Position numbers and translations under genes: made by a program. A DNA stretch of 64,000 bases from Zizania palustris (lineage: Eukaryota; Streptophyta; Magnoliopsida; Poales; Poaceae), in assembly GCA_019279435.1 (NCBI GenBank), contig JAAALK010000285.1:69188074-69252073 (forward strand), in the 5' to 3' direction. A model generated the notes under the pieces. It made no database searches and was not told the origin of the DNA. It was given only the letters and a program-made list of their open reading frames with translations. This document shows positions 46,101-57,822 of the stretch, in pieces; within the stretch, counting starts at the first letter, position 1, and each line of letters begins with the position of its first letter.

Positions 46101-48504
46101 GAAAGTTGTTAGGGTATCTAGTTTCAAGCAGAGGGATCGAAGCTAGCCCCACTCAAATAACTGTGTTGCAAAGGATGGCTCCTCCGGAGAATTTAAAGCA
46201 AGTGCAAAAGCTGACTGGTCGTCTTGCAGCACTTAGCAGATTCTTGGCAAGGTCTGCGGAGAGAAGTTTGCCCATTTTCAAAACATTGAAGGGGTCTGAA
46301 GATTTTGCATGGACACCGGAGTGTCAAAAAAGCTTCGACGGTATTAAAAATTATCTCAATAACCTCGCTACACTCACGGTGCCTATTGCGGATGAAACCC
46401 TACTGCTTTACCTTGCGGCTACTGGCTTTGTTGTCAGTGCAGTCCTTGTTAGAGAGGTTGATTTCAATGGGAAGTTGGTATAGAATCTAGTCTATTTTGT
46501 ATCCGAAGCATTTTCCGGAGCAAAAACAAGATATTCCGAGCTTGAGAAGTTCACCTATGCTCTGATAATGGCTTCGAGGAAGTTAAGGCATTATTTCTTG
46601 GCACATAATGTGATTGTACCAACTTCATATCCTTTGGGAGATATGCTCCGAAGTAAGGATTCCACATGAAGAATTGGGAAGTGGGCTGGTTAATTAGAAC
46701 CCTTCGGCATCTCCTTCATGGAAAGGAAAGCAATTAAGTCACAAGTGTTGGCAGATTTTGTGGCAGAATGGACTCCCCCTGCAGCATGGGCTCCGGAGAA
46801 GCCAAGCGAAGGAATTTGTACCATATACTCCGATGGAGCTTTCCAAGCATCCGGAGCAGGTGTCGGAGCAGTAATAATTTCGCCTTCAGGGCAAAAGGCA
46901 ATGTACTCCGCAAGACTCAACTTTAAGTCTACCAATAATACAGCAGAGTATGAAGGAATTTTGTTAGGACTTCGAAAGGCACGTGCTTTGGGGGCTACAA
47001 GAGTTGTTATTAAGACAGATTCTCAAATTGTAGCAGGGCATGTAGACAAGAGTTTTCAAGTTCGACATCCATAGCTTGCAAAATATTTGGAGGAGATCCG
47101 TAAGATTGAAGCAGCATTTAAAGGGATTTACATTCGAAGTATACCCAGAGCTGAAAATGTACAAGCTGATATCTTGGCAAAAGCTGCAGCCGGAGCTATG
47201 GACATTCCAGAAGAAGCTTTTTACGAAGAACTCAGTACACCTTCGGTACCACAGATCCCTTCTGCGGAAGTCCTTTGCATTCCAAGTACAAATTGGCGAA
47301 GTTCAATTATGGAATTATTGCAAGGAGAAGCAAGTTTGCCTGAAGGGCCACAACTTTCGAGGTTGAAGCTTAGAATTCGAAATTATCATATAATCAACGG
47401 TATTTTGTACAAGGCCGGAGTATGTTCCCCTCTGCTCCGATGTATATCTTAAGCCAAAGGTCAAGAGATTCTTTGAGAACTTTATGAAGGACTTTGCGGT
47501 AGCCATCTGGCCCCTCGAGCTTTGGCAGGAAAAACACTTCGCCAGGGGCTTTATTGGCCTACAATAGTAGCTGATGCAGAGAGCTTAGTTCGCACTTGCC
47601 AAGGTTGTCAATGGATGGGAAGAAGAAGTCATCGCCCGCCAACAACTCTTCAAGTCATTGCCCCAGTATGGCCCATGGCCAGATGGGGCATGGACCTTAT
47701 TGGCCCCTTCCCAGTAGCAAAAGGAAATTTGAAATTCGCAGTGGTAGCAATTGAGTAATTTTCTAAGTTGGTCGAAGCAGAGCCCCTAACAGCTATCACT
47801 TCGAATAATGTACAAAACTTTTCTAGAAAAATATCATATGCCGGTTCGGGGTGCCTCGGCAACTCACAGTTGATAATGGGACACAATTTGATGCAGAGCC
47901 CTTCAGGAAGTTTTGTGAAGATCTTGGCATACAATTATGCTTCGCTGTAGTACGACATCCTCAGTCTAACGGAGCTGTTGAAAGAGAAAATGGTAATATC
48001 TTGTCAGGGCTGAATCGAAGAATAGTGGGATTGGCAAAAGGATTGTGGACCGAGGAGCTCCCGAAGATTCTATGGTCCATTCGGACCACTCAAACGAGGT
48101 CCACGGGTTTCACTCCTTTCAGACTATTATTCGGAGACGAAGCTATGACGCCAACAGAGCTTAAAGGAGGATCCCTTTGCAGCACCAAACCGGAAATAGA
48201 AGCAGAAAGGCAAACTTTGCTTGATTTAACAGAAGAAACAAGACTTCGAGCTGTCGCCAATTTATCAAAGTATCATCAGCAGACGAAGACTTGGTTTGAC
48301 CCGAAGGTCAAGCTTAACGAGCTTAAGCCGGGTCATCTTGTTGTGCGAAGTGTTATAGCACCAGGGAAACTAGGGAATAAATGGGAAGGTCCATATATAA
48401 TTCTCTGTTCAGGACGCCCTGGTTCTTTTAAGTTAGCTACTTTAGAAGGTGAAGAATTAACGCATACATGGCATGCGGAGCACTTAAAGCGATATTTCGC
48501 ATAG
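43112..48504 (+). pseudogene. gag-pol of element D
   Basis: Starts MPPKRSSGGSP, ends HLKRYFA at 48504. Gag core 43715-43850 (FPLALEGVALRWFWSLKPGS); zinc knuckle CVHG..H..C about 44350-44395, with a stop where A has Glu; protease VLIDGGSSAD 44822-44851. RT 45600-46000 with YMDD at 45968-45985; second RNase H 46820-47190; integrase with GMDLIG 47685, DNGTQF 47871 and GAVERENG 47967, and WEGPY 48377. In-frame stops at 43625, 44159, 45716, 46094, 46481, 47072, 47450 and 47756; several replace Gln codons of A (C to T). Confidence 0.88.
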
Positions 48505-49238
48505 GGGCTCCTTGTAATCATTTGTAAACACCTTCTGAATTAATAAAGCTCATGGTTCAGATAATGCCTACCTCTCAAACACTTCTTACTTCTAGTGGAC
48601 GCACTGGAAGAACGAAGTTGGCTGGGAGGGAAGTGTCATTAATTTGAACCAATTTTTCGGACATCGAACTACTGGTTCGAAGCTTCCGACGAGGTGGGAA
48701 AGTCACTAAAAAATGGATTCCAAGCCACCGGCTTGAAAGCATCAATAAAAAGAGTCGAAGGAGACCAAATAATGCGGATTCCAAGCTCCGGCTTGAAAGC
48801 ATCTGTAAAAAGAGTCCAAGGAGACCACTGCGAATTCCAAACCACCGGTTTGATAGCATTCACAAAAAGAGACGAAGGAGGACAAAACAAAACATAGTTT
48901 GAGCTGATAAGCTTCGAATATCTGTGAAAACAGTCCAAAGTGACCAATCGTTTGGGACATTAAAGTATCCGGAAAGTTTGTCCGAAGTGACTTCTTTCAA
49001 TCAAAAGGTACTAAGCTACCAGTTTTACGACTCCAAGTAGTCAGACATTTTATAAGATTTTAATCAATCTTTAAATTGCTGAGGGGCTACGAGCCTCCAA
49101 AATTGTGCTCCTAAGTTTTTCTTTGCGCCTAACCATCTTCGAGTATAGTTCGAAGTTGCTTACGCCCAAAGAAGGGCTGGGAAGTAGGGAGACAATTTTA
49201 AAAATCAATATTTATTATTCGAACAAATTACAATTACA
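48505..49238. other. Convergent spacer of element D
   Basis: Noncoding, between the pol stop and the end of the antisense gene. Includes a degenerate repeat block (48661-48860) of about 61-bp period. Inverted-repeat cores are at 48665-48679, 48721-48735, 48782-48795 and 48838-48852. The right half is AT-rich. Confidence 0.75.
48661..48860. repeat. Degenerate 61-bp repeats with inverted-repeat cores (D)
   Basis: Four units. Core arms are CGAAC/GTTCG, CAAGCC/GGCTTG, CAAGC/GCTTG and CAAACC/GGTTTG. The change of G-C to A-T occurs on both arms together. Confidence 0.85.
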
Positions 49239-52200
49239 TCACGAAAAATTGGTGTCTATGCCGAGAAGGAATCGAAGACCTCTTCGATCTATAGAGTTAC
49301 CACTAAACTCGGAACGACTAGTTCCAGAACCAGGAGTTCTAACAACCTTGCATTTAACTCTTCTACCTCCCTTCGAAGCTCTAAAATCTTTTTGTTCTTG
49401 TTGAAGTTCAGCCCAAGTTCGAAGTCGTTCGGGGCTCCTTTCCCAGCTTCGAAGTTCTTCAGGTTTTTTCCCTTGATCTTCAGCAATACCTTCGTCCTCG
49501 GACCACGCAATGTCTTCAGAAGATGAAGTTTCCAAGTTAACCTATTTTTCTTCCTCTTTAATATAAGATAAGATATCTTTACATATTTCAGGGCGCAATT
49601 GCACCGGAGCTATCTCAAGGAATCAAAAATCGAGGTCGTTTATGAAGTTTTAAAAGATCGAAGGTAGCCCATAGCAGGTGGAGTTCTTCGGTAACATTTA
49701 ACACTTCGACATCATCCATACGGGGTTGAGAAGCCTAAAAACATGATAAGTAAATTTTCATTCATAATGTATGAAAGCATGATTTTTTACATAGTCAGGA
49801 CCCTAAAACAAACCTAGACCCGCGGGTTCGGCGGAGGCTGGCTGCTCGAGGCTTGAGACCGAGCTTGCTTCTGGCGATGCCCTTCATCGATCCAAGCCTT
49901 GATCGCAGTGCAACCTTTGGCTCTCCATGAAGCTTGGAAGACTTGCCAAGCTACGGTCACGTCTTCAGAAGGATTAAGAAGTTGGTTCTCGTCGAAGGTA
50001 ATGGGAGCCGCACCCAAGTCTAACGTTATCGATAGCCCTAGATCTTCGTAGTAGCGAAGTACTCCGAGAGCAGTCACTTGGCCGGAGATTTCTCCATACC
50101 GAATGCCTGCTGTCTTCATCATCTTCACAGCTCCTTGGATCATCTTTAACCGTCACAGTAGGGGGACGTTGTCACTCGAAGGTAGTGTCCAATGAGTACC
50201 GAAGTACTCCAGAACACCTAAGAGACTGTTCATGACCTCCGCAGCTACCTTTTCCAACTTCACCTTATCTTCGATCAAAGCATCCCTTGCTGAAGTCATT
50301 TCATCTACCAGGGCGGAGAGCCTAGCTGCCTCCGTAGCCAGAGAACTCTTCTGGCTAAGAAAGTTGCTAGCTTCTTCCATAGCCTTAGTCTTTTCTTCTT
50401 GGAGCTTAACTAGCTCAGCCCCCGCCGTAGCGTGCTCCGCCCGCATTTTTTCTACTTCGGCTCGAAGCACAATTTGTTCGGCTTCGAGCTTTTTATTCGC
50501 AGCCTCCAGGTTTTGCCTGGCCCTCCTCTCCGCCGAAACCATTTTGTCCAAGCGGGAAACTCAAACTTCGGAGACGTTAAGACTCCTCTAAAGAGCAGTA
50601 ACCTTCTCCTGAAGGCGAAGGCCTCCATGCTCGTTCAAGACAGCTGCAGCTCGAGCCAAAACTATTTGCTGCAAAGAAAAAAAACAAGGTGAGAAATTAT
50701 TTGTGAGTTGAAATTAATCTTGTTTTGCAGAAACTTCGTACCTGGTACGCATGCCCAGTTCCAAGGCAGCATTGAGCTCTGAGCCCTCAACTTCGCTCAG
50801 GATGGACACTAGGTCCAGTCTCCCCAACATCGCGGTTAGCTCGATCCAAAGGCTCGAGCAGGGTCTGAAGTCCGGTCCTTCGCTCTAGGAAAGGAGCTAG
50901 GAGGGGGAGCATAGACAGGGCCCTCTGATCATCTTCGTTCGGCGTGGGGTCGGAGCACTGTGCTGTGTCTTCAAAGATATCGGTAGATTGTCCCCCCTCC
51001 GTAGACTGACCTCCGTCTGTTGATTCAGACTGGAGTTAATCCTGAATTCGGAGCAGGAAAGGGGTCCATTTTGCCTTTACCTTTTCCAGGCCCCATCTGT
51101 GCAACCTCTAGAATTGGCCTCGGAGATGTTGAGGCCACCGGAGCCGTATCTTTAGGAGAAGCCACTTCCATAGGAGTGGACCCTGCCAAGACAAAGGTAT
51201 TATATATTGCATAATTTTGCAGGGGAAAAGGAACAAAGGGTTCATGCGAAGTTTACCTCCGAAGTCCTGTCGGCGGGTGAGTACGGGGCTGCTCGGAGGG
51301 TCAAAGGCTACCTCGAAGTCTTCATCCGAATCGAAGCCTAGAACTGAAGGGTTGGCTGTTGAAGCCTCTCTTGGAGCTACAGCCATCACTTCGTCCTGGA
51401 ATCGAAGCTGGCTCAGCAGCAACTTCGACTCCGCCTACAGTCATAGGGGCCTCTTCACGCGACAAGTCTGGCTGGACAGCCGAAGTCCCAGCCTGTCCGG
51501 AGCTACTCGGAACATCTGGCGCATTTGCGGCATCGCCAGTGTTTGCATCCGCCCGGGTTCCATCCTCGTCGATCAGGTCAATGAGGATTCTTCCCTCATC
51601 CTCAGAGGAATCGGTGATCCGAAGCCACCGGACTTGAAGGCGCCACTTTTTTGGCTTTCGGGCTACCTTTTTTGCCGGAGTCTTAACAGGAGCTGAAGTT
51701 CCGGCTTCCACCTTCCTCTTCTTCGTCCCTTGCTCCGAAGGTACCCAGTCTGGAAGAGGAGGGGGAGCAACTCTGAGAACACCCCATACTCAGTTGAGCC
51801 ACTCCTAATTACCCACTAGCTTCGTTCTCCACTCCTTCTCAACCGGAGTGGGAACTCCCAGAATCTTCTCCGAAGCTCGAACAATTTGCTCCGAAGTCAT
51901 GGGGGCTTGAGAAGCTGAAAGATAAGTTGGTGTTAGTCATTTCATCAAACACATACATATAAAACATGTTGTTTTCGAAGCTACCTGTAGGGCTTGAGTT
52001 CGAAGAGAGTTTTCGGAGTCCACCCTCCGGATCCTCTTCGAAGGTGATAGGCCAGTTGGCCATCAGGAGGAGGAATTTGGAGTCCCATGAACTCCTTCGC
52101 TAAGTCCCGCATGATCATGCGGTGACTGATCCTTTGAAGCAAGCTGAGGTGAGCTTAGAGCTGGCCGGGATCTAGGTGAACTTGGGCTTCCCTTCAGAAG

Positions 52201-52953
52201 TTTATGTCCTGCAGAGGTCCGGCCAGACGACTACCTGCCCCAACTTCGGCGTAGAACCACCGGAGGATCCAATCTGTGTACCATCTGGCATTGATGGCCT
52301 TTGCTGGAAATCTTAGCTGAAATTCGTCTCGAAGTCGGAAGTTGATGTTGCAGAAGGCTACCACGATCTACTCTCCTCCGGAGCCTAGGTAAGTTTTCGG
52401 TTTGCATGATGCTCTGTGCAGTGCAGCGAAAATCTCCGCTCTACCTTCGCAGCCCTTAGCTCGCAGAGCCCATTCGAAGATGGACAAGCGGGCTATTGCG
52501 TTCGGAGATAATTGGGGAAGAGTAACGTGAAATAAATCCAGTACCTCTGATAGGAAGTCGACTTGCCGGAAGTCCTAATCCTGCTTCGAAGAAAGCTTCG
52601 AAAACTACAATTTCTCCAGGCCTCGGTGAAGGGATGGCCTCCTTTCTAGGTTTCCGGATTATAACCTCCGAGCTAATTTTCCCCTCCACTGCTGCTGCGA
52701 TAGACTCCCTTTTGTAGGTAGATGGCCCCAGCTGGTACGATTGGTCCGAATACTTCGAGGATGCAGGGAGGAGATCATGAGGACCAACATTTTGGGGATT
52801 CCTTGCTGGCGCTGCCACTGGTGTTGCTACTGCTGCCGTCGGATACACCGCAACTGAAGGCGTTGCCGCTCCCGCTGTCGCTGCCGCGGCCACAGCCTGC
52901 TGCCGGGCTAGGGCCAAAGCCGCCCCAGGGACCTTGAAGCTTGTCTTCACCAT
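49239..52953 (-). pseudogene. Antisense five-exon gene of element D
   Basis: Exons on the minus strand: 52953-51985, 51914-51257, 51182-50742, 50668-49820, 49734-49239. Introns: 51915-51984 (70 nt), 51183-51256 (74), 50669-50741 (73) and 49735-49819 (85), all GT..AG and at the same positions as in A. Exon 1 has MVKTSFKVPG, an Ala/Val-rich stretch, then RPGEIVVFEAFFEAGLGLP and a LSPNAIARLSIFEWALRAK-like block. Exon 4 is the coiled coil (ERRARQNLEAANKKLEAEQ) followed by MKTAGIRYGEISGQV, which is uninterrupted here where A has a stop. Other stops and shifts occur near 52550, 52360, 52170, 51810 and 50590. Function unknown; likely the regulatory or accessory protein of the family, which is a guess. 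Confidence 0.78.
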
Positions 52954-53046
52954 GGAGTCACACTGATTGCTAAAGAAGAAGTTCGGAGGCTAGGGCTTGT
53001 TTGCACAAAAGCGGTGAGAAGGGCATTCGAGAAGGTTCTGGTCCTC

Positions 53047-53054
53047 TATTTATA
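53047..53054 (-). promoter_or_regulatory. TATA box of the antisense gene in element D
   Basis: Minus strand TATAAATA, about 95 bp before the ATG at 52953. The stretch 52954-53365 is otherwise noncoding leader. Confidence 0.7.
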
Positions 53055-53365
53055 TCCCAGGCCCACGATTTTTTACCGTTTACATTTGCCGTTTCGCATT
53101 CTTAACCGTTACCCCTTGCGAAGTTAACGCATCGCGTAACTTCCGCTAGAAGGAAAAAGCCAACGGCTATTTCTTCTAAGTCTAAAAAAGCTTTTGGGCT
53201 CCTTAAGTTAATTTCAAGATAGTTCGAATGTAACTTTTTTAGAAGTCGATTCGAAGTTCTGAATCTCCGCATATTTCGGGGGTTGATTAAATTCGTTAAC
53301 CCCTACGCATGATTATTTTTCTTGCGTATACTACTCTCCTAACGTTACAGATCTAGCGGAGAAGC

Positions 53366-53381
53366 GTATTCAAGGGGCTAC
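53366..53381 (+). promoter_or_regulatory. Polypurine tract of element D
   Basis: GTATTCAAGGGGCTAC just before the 3' LTR; one base differs from the tract in A. Confidence 0.7.
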
Positions 53382-53880
53382 TATTGGGGGAAAATACTCT
53401 ATCTTCAGGGTTATTGCTATAACAAGACCAAAGCAGGTGATTTAATCAAAGGTTTCCAGCATCTAAATCCGGAAGTATATTGGATCAAGTTCGAAGGATG
53501 AAGGCAAACTTTAGTTCGGAGTATATCTTCAAACATTGACTCTTCTGAGAGCTTCTTCGCCAGCTAGGATGGAAGACTTATCTTCTTTCTCATTAGATTA
53601 GTCTTTTACCATTTTAGCCCTATTAAGGGTACCGAATAGTTTCCACTATGTCGGTTGAAACAGAAGGGTAAAAGGGTCTTTTCCTTAATGTTTGGGCCTA
53701 TAAATACCCCCTGTTTTACCCTGTAATGGGGATCGAATACCAAGTTATTCAATACACATCTTCGAACTGTTTTGAGCTATTATCCACTTCGGAAGGCTTG
53801 AAATAGTTTACTTCACAAACACTCCATTTGTCAGTTTCTAACCTCTAGAAACCTGTTAGCGTAATCTTTTATCGCCAACA
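53382..53880 (+). repeat. Element D 3' LTR
   Basis: 499 bp. The first two bases are TA in place of TG, a mutation of the integrase-recognised end after insertion. Ends CCAACA. Confidence 0.93.
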
Positions 53881-54373
53881 GCTGGCATCATGAAGAGACA
53901 CGAAGATGTCAATGTACCCCTCGCACCCTTTGGCCCTCATAGCCCACTCAAAAATTGTGAGTCGGGCTATGGCATTCGGAGACAACTAAGCGAGCTCTAA
54001 GTTGTACATCTTCAAAACTTCGCCCAGCATGGTTTTTGTTGGGACCTGAGCCTTGCTTCGAAGAAGGCTTCGAAGACTACGGCTTCATCAAGCCCGGGAC
54101 ATGAGAACCACATCGGTCTTTGAGAGTCGGAGGCCTACCTTTTTGGTAAATCTTTCGTCGCACATGCCATTGATGGACTCCAAGGTGGAAGTCATCTTCT
54201 ACAACTCCAGGGTATGCTCAAACTTCTCCGACAGAGGACGGAGGTCGAACACTCCATAGCGCTTCATCAGGGCTTTTGCTACAACCACTGTTGCCACTCC
54301 GGCCTAGGCTTGAATGGAGCTAGACCCTGCCGCCTAGAGTGAGGGCTTTCTTCGATGAAACCTTCTTTGGCAT
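53881..54373 (-). pseudogene. Antisense-gene start of element E (exon 1)
   Basis: Minus strand from ATG 54373 (MPKKVSSKKALTLGG). Across frame shifts it gives VVFEAFFEA near 54060 and LSPNAIARLTIFEWAMRAKGCEG at about 53990-53920, matching the same block in A and D. Interrupted at 53881 by D; continues at 42552. The 5' leader is interrupted by the solo LTR at 54449-57433. Confidence 0.75.
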
Positions 54374-54448
54374 CTTGGCTATGGACTCTAAAAGCAAAAC
54401 ATCAGGGGCTCCGCAAGCCAAAACCAGAGACTAAGGGCAAGAAGAAAG

Positions 54449-57433
54449 TGTGAAACCAAGTGGGGTTGCACTTGTGGTTTTTATCTTGGTGATGAGTGAT
54501 TGACAAGTTTGCTCGATCTAGAGTGATGAGTAAGTGGTGGTTTGCTTGCATCGATGGGATCGATGTGTGAGTGGAGATTGTGTGCTGAGGGGATCAGTGT
54601 GCGTCACGTTTCATGTTTTGGCTTGTCTCATGTGTGTAGGATGGAGATGCTAGCCAATTGTCAACGGTGGGTGATCAAGAGGTCAAGCGGGGAGCTTGAT
54701 GCCAGAGGATCAAGGAGGCCAGGTGAAGTTAGGGATGATCTCAGGAGCACGTGGAGATAGAGTAAGACATGGACGGACGGATGATCGAGATAGCGTATCG
54801 ACCAAGTTAGCGAAAGGGAGGCTAGTGCAAGTGATCAAGCGACTCGAGGGGATCGAGAGCGAGGAGAGACTTGCTGGCGGTCAAGTTCGCAGATTGGTAT
54901 CACGTGTCGATGATCAAAAAGTCTTTGTCGGTTTTGGCTGAAAATCGTCGTATCAGAAAATATTTTTAAATTACAATAAATAGGAGTTTATTTGTCTGTG
55001 TTAGTCATCTAGATTAAGTGTAATCTTTTAGTATTTTTCGGAATTCTTAATTCTGAAAAAAATATTAAAAGAATGGGTTTAAAGTTGTAATAAATTAGGA
55101 GTATACTTTTGTGTATTTTTCAGAATTATTAATTCTGAAAATACATAAGGGTATTTAGGTAAATACTTGGTCATTAAACCCTAATGGCATTTTGGTGAAT
55201 ACCTTGATGGGCCTTGCCTATATAAAGGACCCCATGCCTAGGGGATTAGGTGAACATGTGGTTGTCATTTGAGGAACTTTTGGCTATAATTTTTGGTGGC
55301 TGAACTTTTGGGGGCTGAGTAGTGTATCCAGATTTTTTCTTTTCACATCAAAACTCTACCGCTCTTTTCTAGTTCATTCACTGTTCATCTTTGAGAGCTC
55401 TTGAGTACTAGATTTTCTTGCTGGATTGGCTACAAGGAAGCAGATCACAGGAGCTGTCCAAGTACAACAGGTGCACTGTTCGTGGCTTGCTTAATTTCTG
55501 AGAAGTTTCTTTTGATCTAGTTTGATTCTTCCTGGAAATTCTTGGTTCTGTTTCTTGAATGATTGCTATTGTTGCTATGGAGTAAATACTGTTTTTGCTG
55601 GAAGAGCTGAGCCAAAAGCCACTGTTTGGGTGCTAGATTTGCTATAGTTGTGCAAGCAGTCAGAAAATTCCAACACTGAAATCAGGATCATTCCACTGCT
55701 TGTTTTGATTTCTGTTCTCTCCTCTGTGTTTTCTTATGCTTTATTGTTCTTTGATCTTCTACAGTAGCTGTGTCCCGGACTACCTACAGTAGATCACTTT
55801 GTTCAGCAATTTACAGCTCTGCAGCAGTAAAGTAAAACCAGTACTGTTTAGTTCTTTTAGATGATCCAATTTATTCTGTAGATTGTGTGTTCTTCCTGTT
55901 CTTCCTTGATCATGTTCTTGTTGCTGTGAATGCTTCCAATCATGCCATATCTATTGTTACAGCATCACAGCACTGAAGGTTAAAATCAAGTCAGAAAGCA
56001 AACTCACAAGGACTATGGGTTTGAATTTCAAATTACAAACTTTGTGGCTAAGAGTTTTGTGAGAGATCAAGTTTACTCTAGATGGTTCTTTTCTCTCTTC
56101 TCTGAATTTGCACAGCACCTCTGCTAATGTAGCATATCATCAGAGAGAGAAAGACATTGATAAAGGCACTGTTTGTTTTGATCTGATTTAGTTTTCTTCT
56201 GATTTATGTTTTTGGCTGAATCAAGTGTGTTCTAGAATCATAGGTGATGTGCATGTGATACTTTGTCATGCAGTTTTCTCTGGATCTTTCTATTTTATTT
56301 CAGCCAGAAATACTTTGACACTTTGAAGCCTCTCTATTTCATTGCTCATTTGATCTATTTACTGATTGACAGCCACCATAAAAACTACTGCCTATATACT
56401 ACTGATTTGTAGGCACTCCGAAGTGTTCCCACTAATTGAATTAATTCTGATTGAAGATTTCTTCAGTGAACTAATCAGAGCATTGCTTCTTTGGCTGAGC
56501 ATCTTGCAAGTTATTCTATCTTGTGTGTGTGTCAACAATTCTCTTCAGATCTGCTAGGTTCTCTACTGTTCATCTTCAGATGTAGTCTTGCTGCAGGATA
56601 CAAAAGATTTTCTGTTCATTATTCAATACCAGGCTTTTAGCTGTTTCAGTTTCACTGTTACTGAAAGAGTTTGTGTTGATTTTGTATTCCTTCTGTTCTG
56701 ATTGTTTCTGTATTGAGTACGGGATTGTATCTTGGTATTTTTCTTGAGCTCTTCCCGTTCTGAATCTATTGTCAAGAGCCAACAGCACTGTTTGTTCATC
56801 ATTCAGTGCACTTGCAGACTACAGGTTCTTAATCTTTCAGGGTTGTGTTTTCAGCCAGTAATTTTAGGACTTATTTGCTGCTGTTGTGTACTCAAGAATG
56901 AAAGCAATCTGTCAAGCAAAGTTGTGCAATTGAATTAGAATCTTTATGTGAGTATTGGCATATTCTGTTAAACACCACTGAAATTTGCTATCATCAAGAT
57001 GGATTTGATCAGAACATTCTTTGAGTATATATGAACTTTGTTTGTGTACTGTTCATCATCCAGATCGTCAACTCAGAGTGATTAATTTTGATCTGAATAC
57101 TTCAAACTGCTGAAGCTGATTGGTGTCTGTTTTGTGATTTTCTGAACTCTATCGGTACTTCAGAGTACGACTGATACCTGTCAGTATTTCAAATACCGAT
57201 CAACAATACCAGTCGGCAACTCAAACTCCCACAAAAGAATTTCAGAGTTTCAAACTCCGATCTAGAGAAAATTTCAAATTGTACTGTTTTAATCTGAAGT
57301 CTTACTATGATCATCAATTTTGCTTTTGCATATCTTTAGAGGTGTGTTGGGTGTTTTGAAAAGGCCGTCATATTCACAAAAATTTGTCGAGACGCCTATT
57401 CACCCCCCCTCTAGTCGCAATTCCGATCACACA
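54449..57433 (+). mobile_element. Solo LTR, 2985 bp
   Basis: Ends are TGTGA..TCACA (5-bp inverted termini), flanked by perfect GAAAG copies at 54444-54448 and 57434-57438. TATATAAA at 55219-55226. No gag or pol and no convincing ORF. Near the 3' end there is a GCCTATTCACCCCCCCTCTAG tract, which recurs in related form at the LTR-like end at 59231. A non-autonomous element of LTR type is the alternative. Confidence 0.8.
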
Positions 57434-57481
57434 GAAAGCAAGAGCAAGAGGCGTGAACTAAAGCCAAGGGCATCGGTAGGC

Positions 57482-57488
57482 TTTTATA
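57482..57488 (-). promoter_or_regulatory. TATA box of the antisense gene in element E
   Basis: Minus strand TATAAAA. Without the solo LTR it would lie about 115 bp from ATG 54373, in the same range as in A and D. The stretch 57439-57822 holds this promoter and otherwise nothing I recognise. Confidence 0.55.
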
Positions 57489-57805
57489 GGCGGTGAAAAG
57501 GCGTGACGTTTCCCCTCAGAAAGTTTTTTACTAATCCATGAGTATCCTCCGCAATCTATGATCGGTGGGGCCAAGGTAAAATAGGGTCTTGCGCCTTCGT
57601 ACAGCAACGGTCTGATTTTGAATCGTTGGCCCCGGCGTCATTTGTACTTTTGAGGATGTCCCATCAGCTGCTGGCACGATTTTAATGTTTAAGCTTGGCC
57701 TAGGACCAGGCTATGAATCCCAGCTCCAGGGCCCTGCAATCCAAAGAGGGTCATTTTAAGGCATCATTTGTCACAAGGCGTGCGCACCCTTTCATTAAGA
57801 AGGGC

Positions 57806-57822
57806 TACGTGCGAGGGTCTAC
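57806..57822 (+). promoter_or_regulatory. Polypurine-like tract of element E
   Basis: CTACGTGCGAGGGTCTAC directly before the LTR, the same place and ending (CTAC) as in A and D. Confidence 0.5.

Larger units (their letters stand above)
42553..53880 (+). mobile_element. Element D: decayed relative of A, plus strand, with antisense gene
   Basis: 11,328 bp with the same order as A: LTR, PBS, gag, pol, repeat spacer, antisense gene, polypurine tract, LTR. The flanks are ACTGG (42548-42552) and GCTGG (53881-53885), a 5-bp duplication with one mismatch. The LTRs differ at about two dozen positions by eye (about 5%), mostly transitions, so D is clearly older than A. It is inserted in exon 1 of E's antisense gene and lies inverted relative to A/B. 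Confidence 0.92.

Noticed and set aside
54542..54941. Small ORFs inside the solo LTR
   Set aside because: Short, without homology I recognise, upstream of the LTR TATA box.
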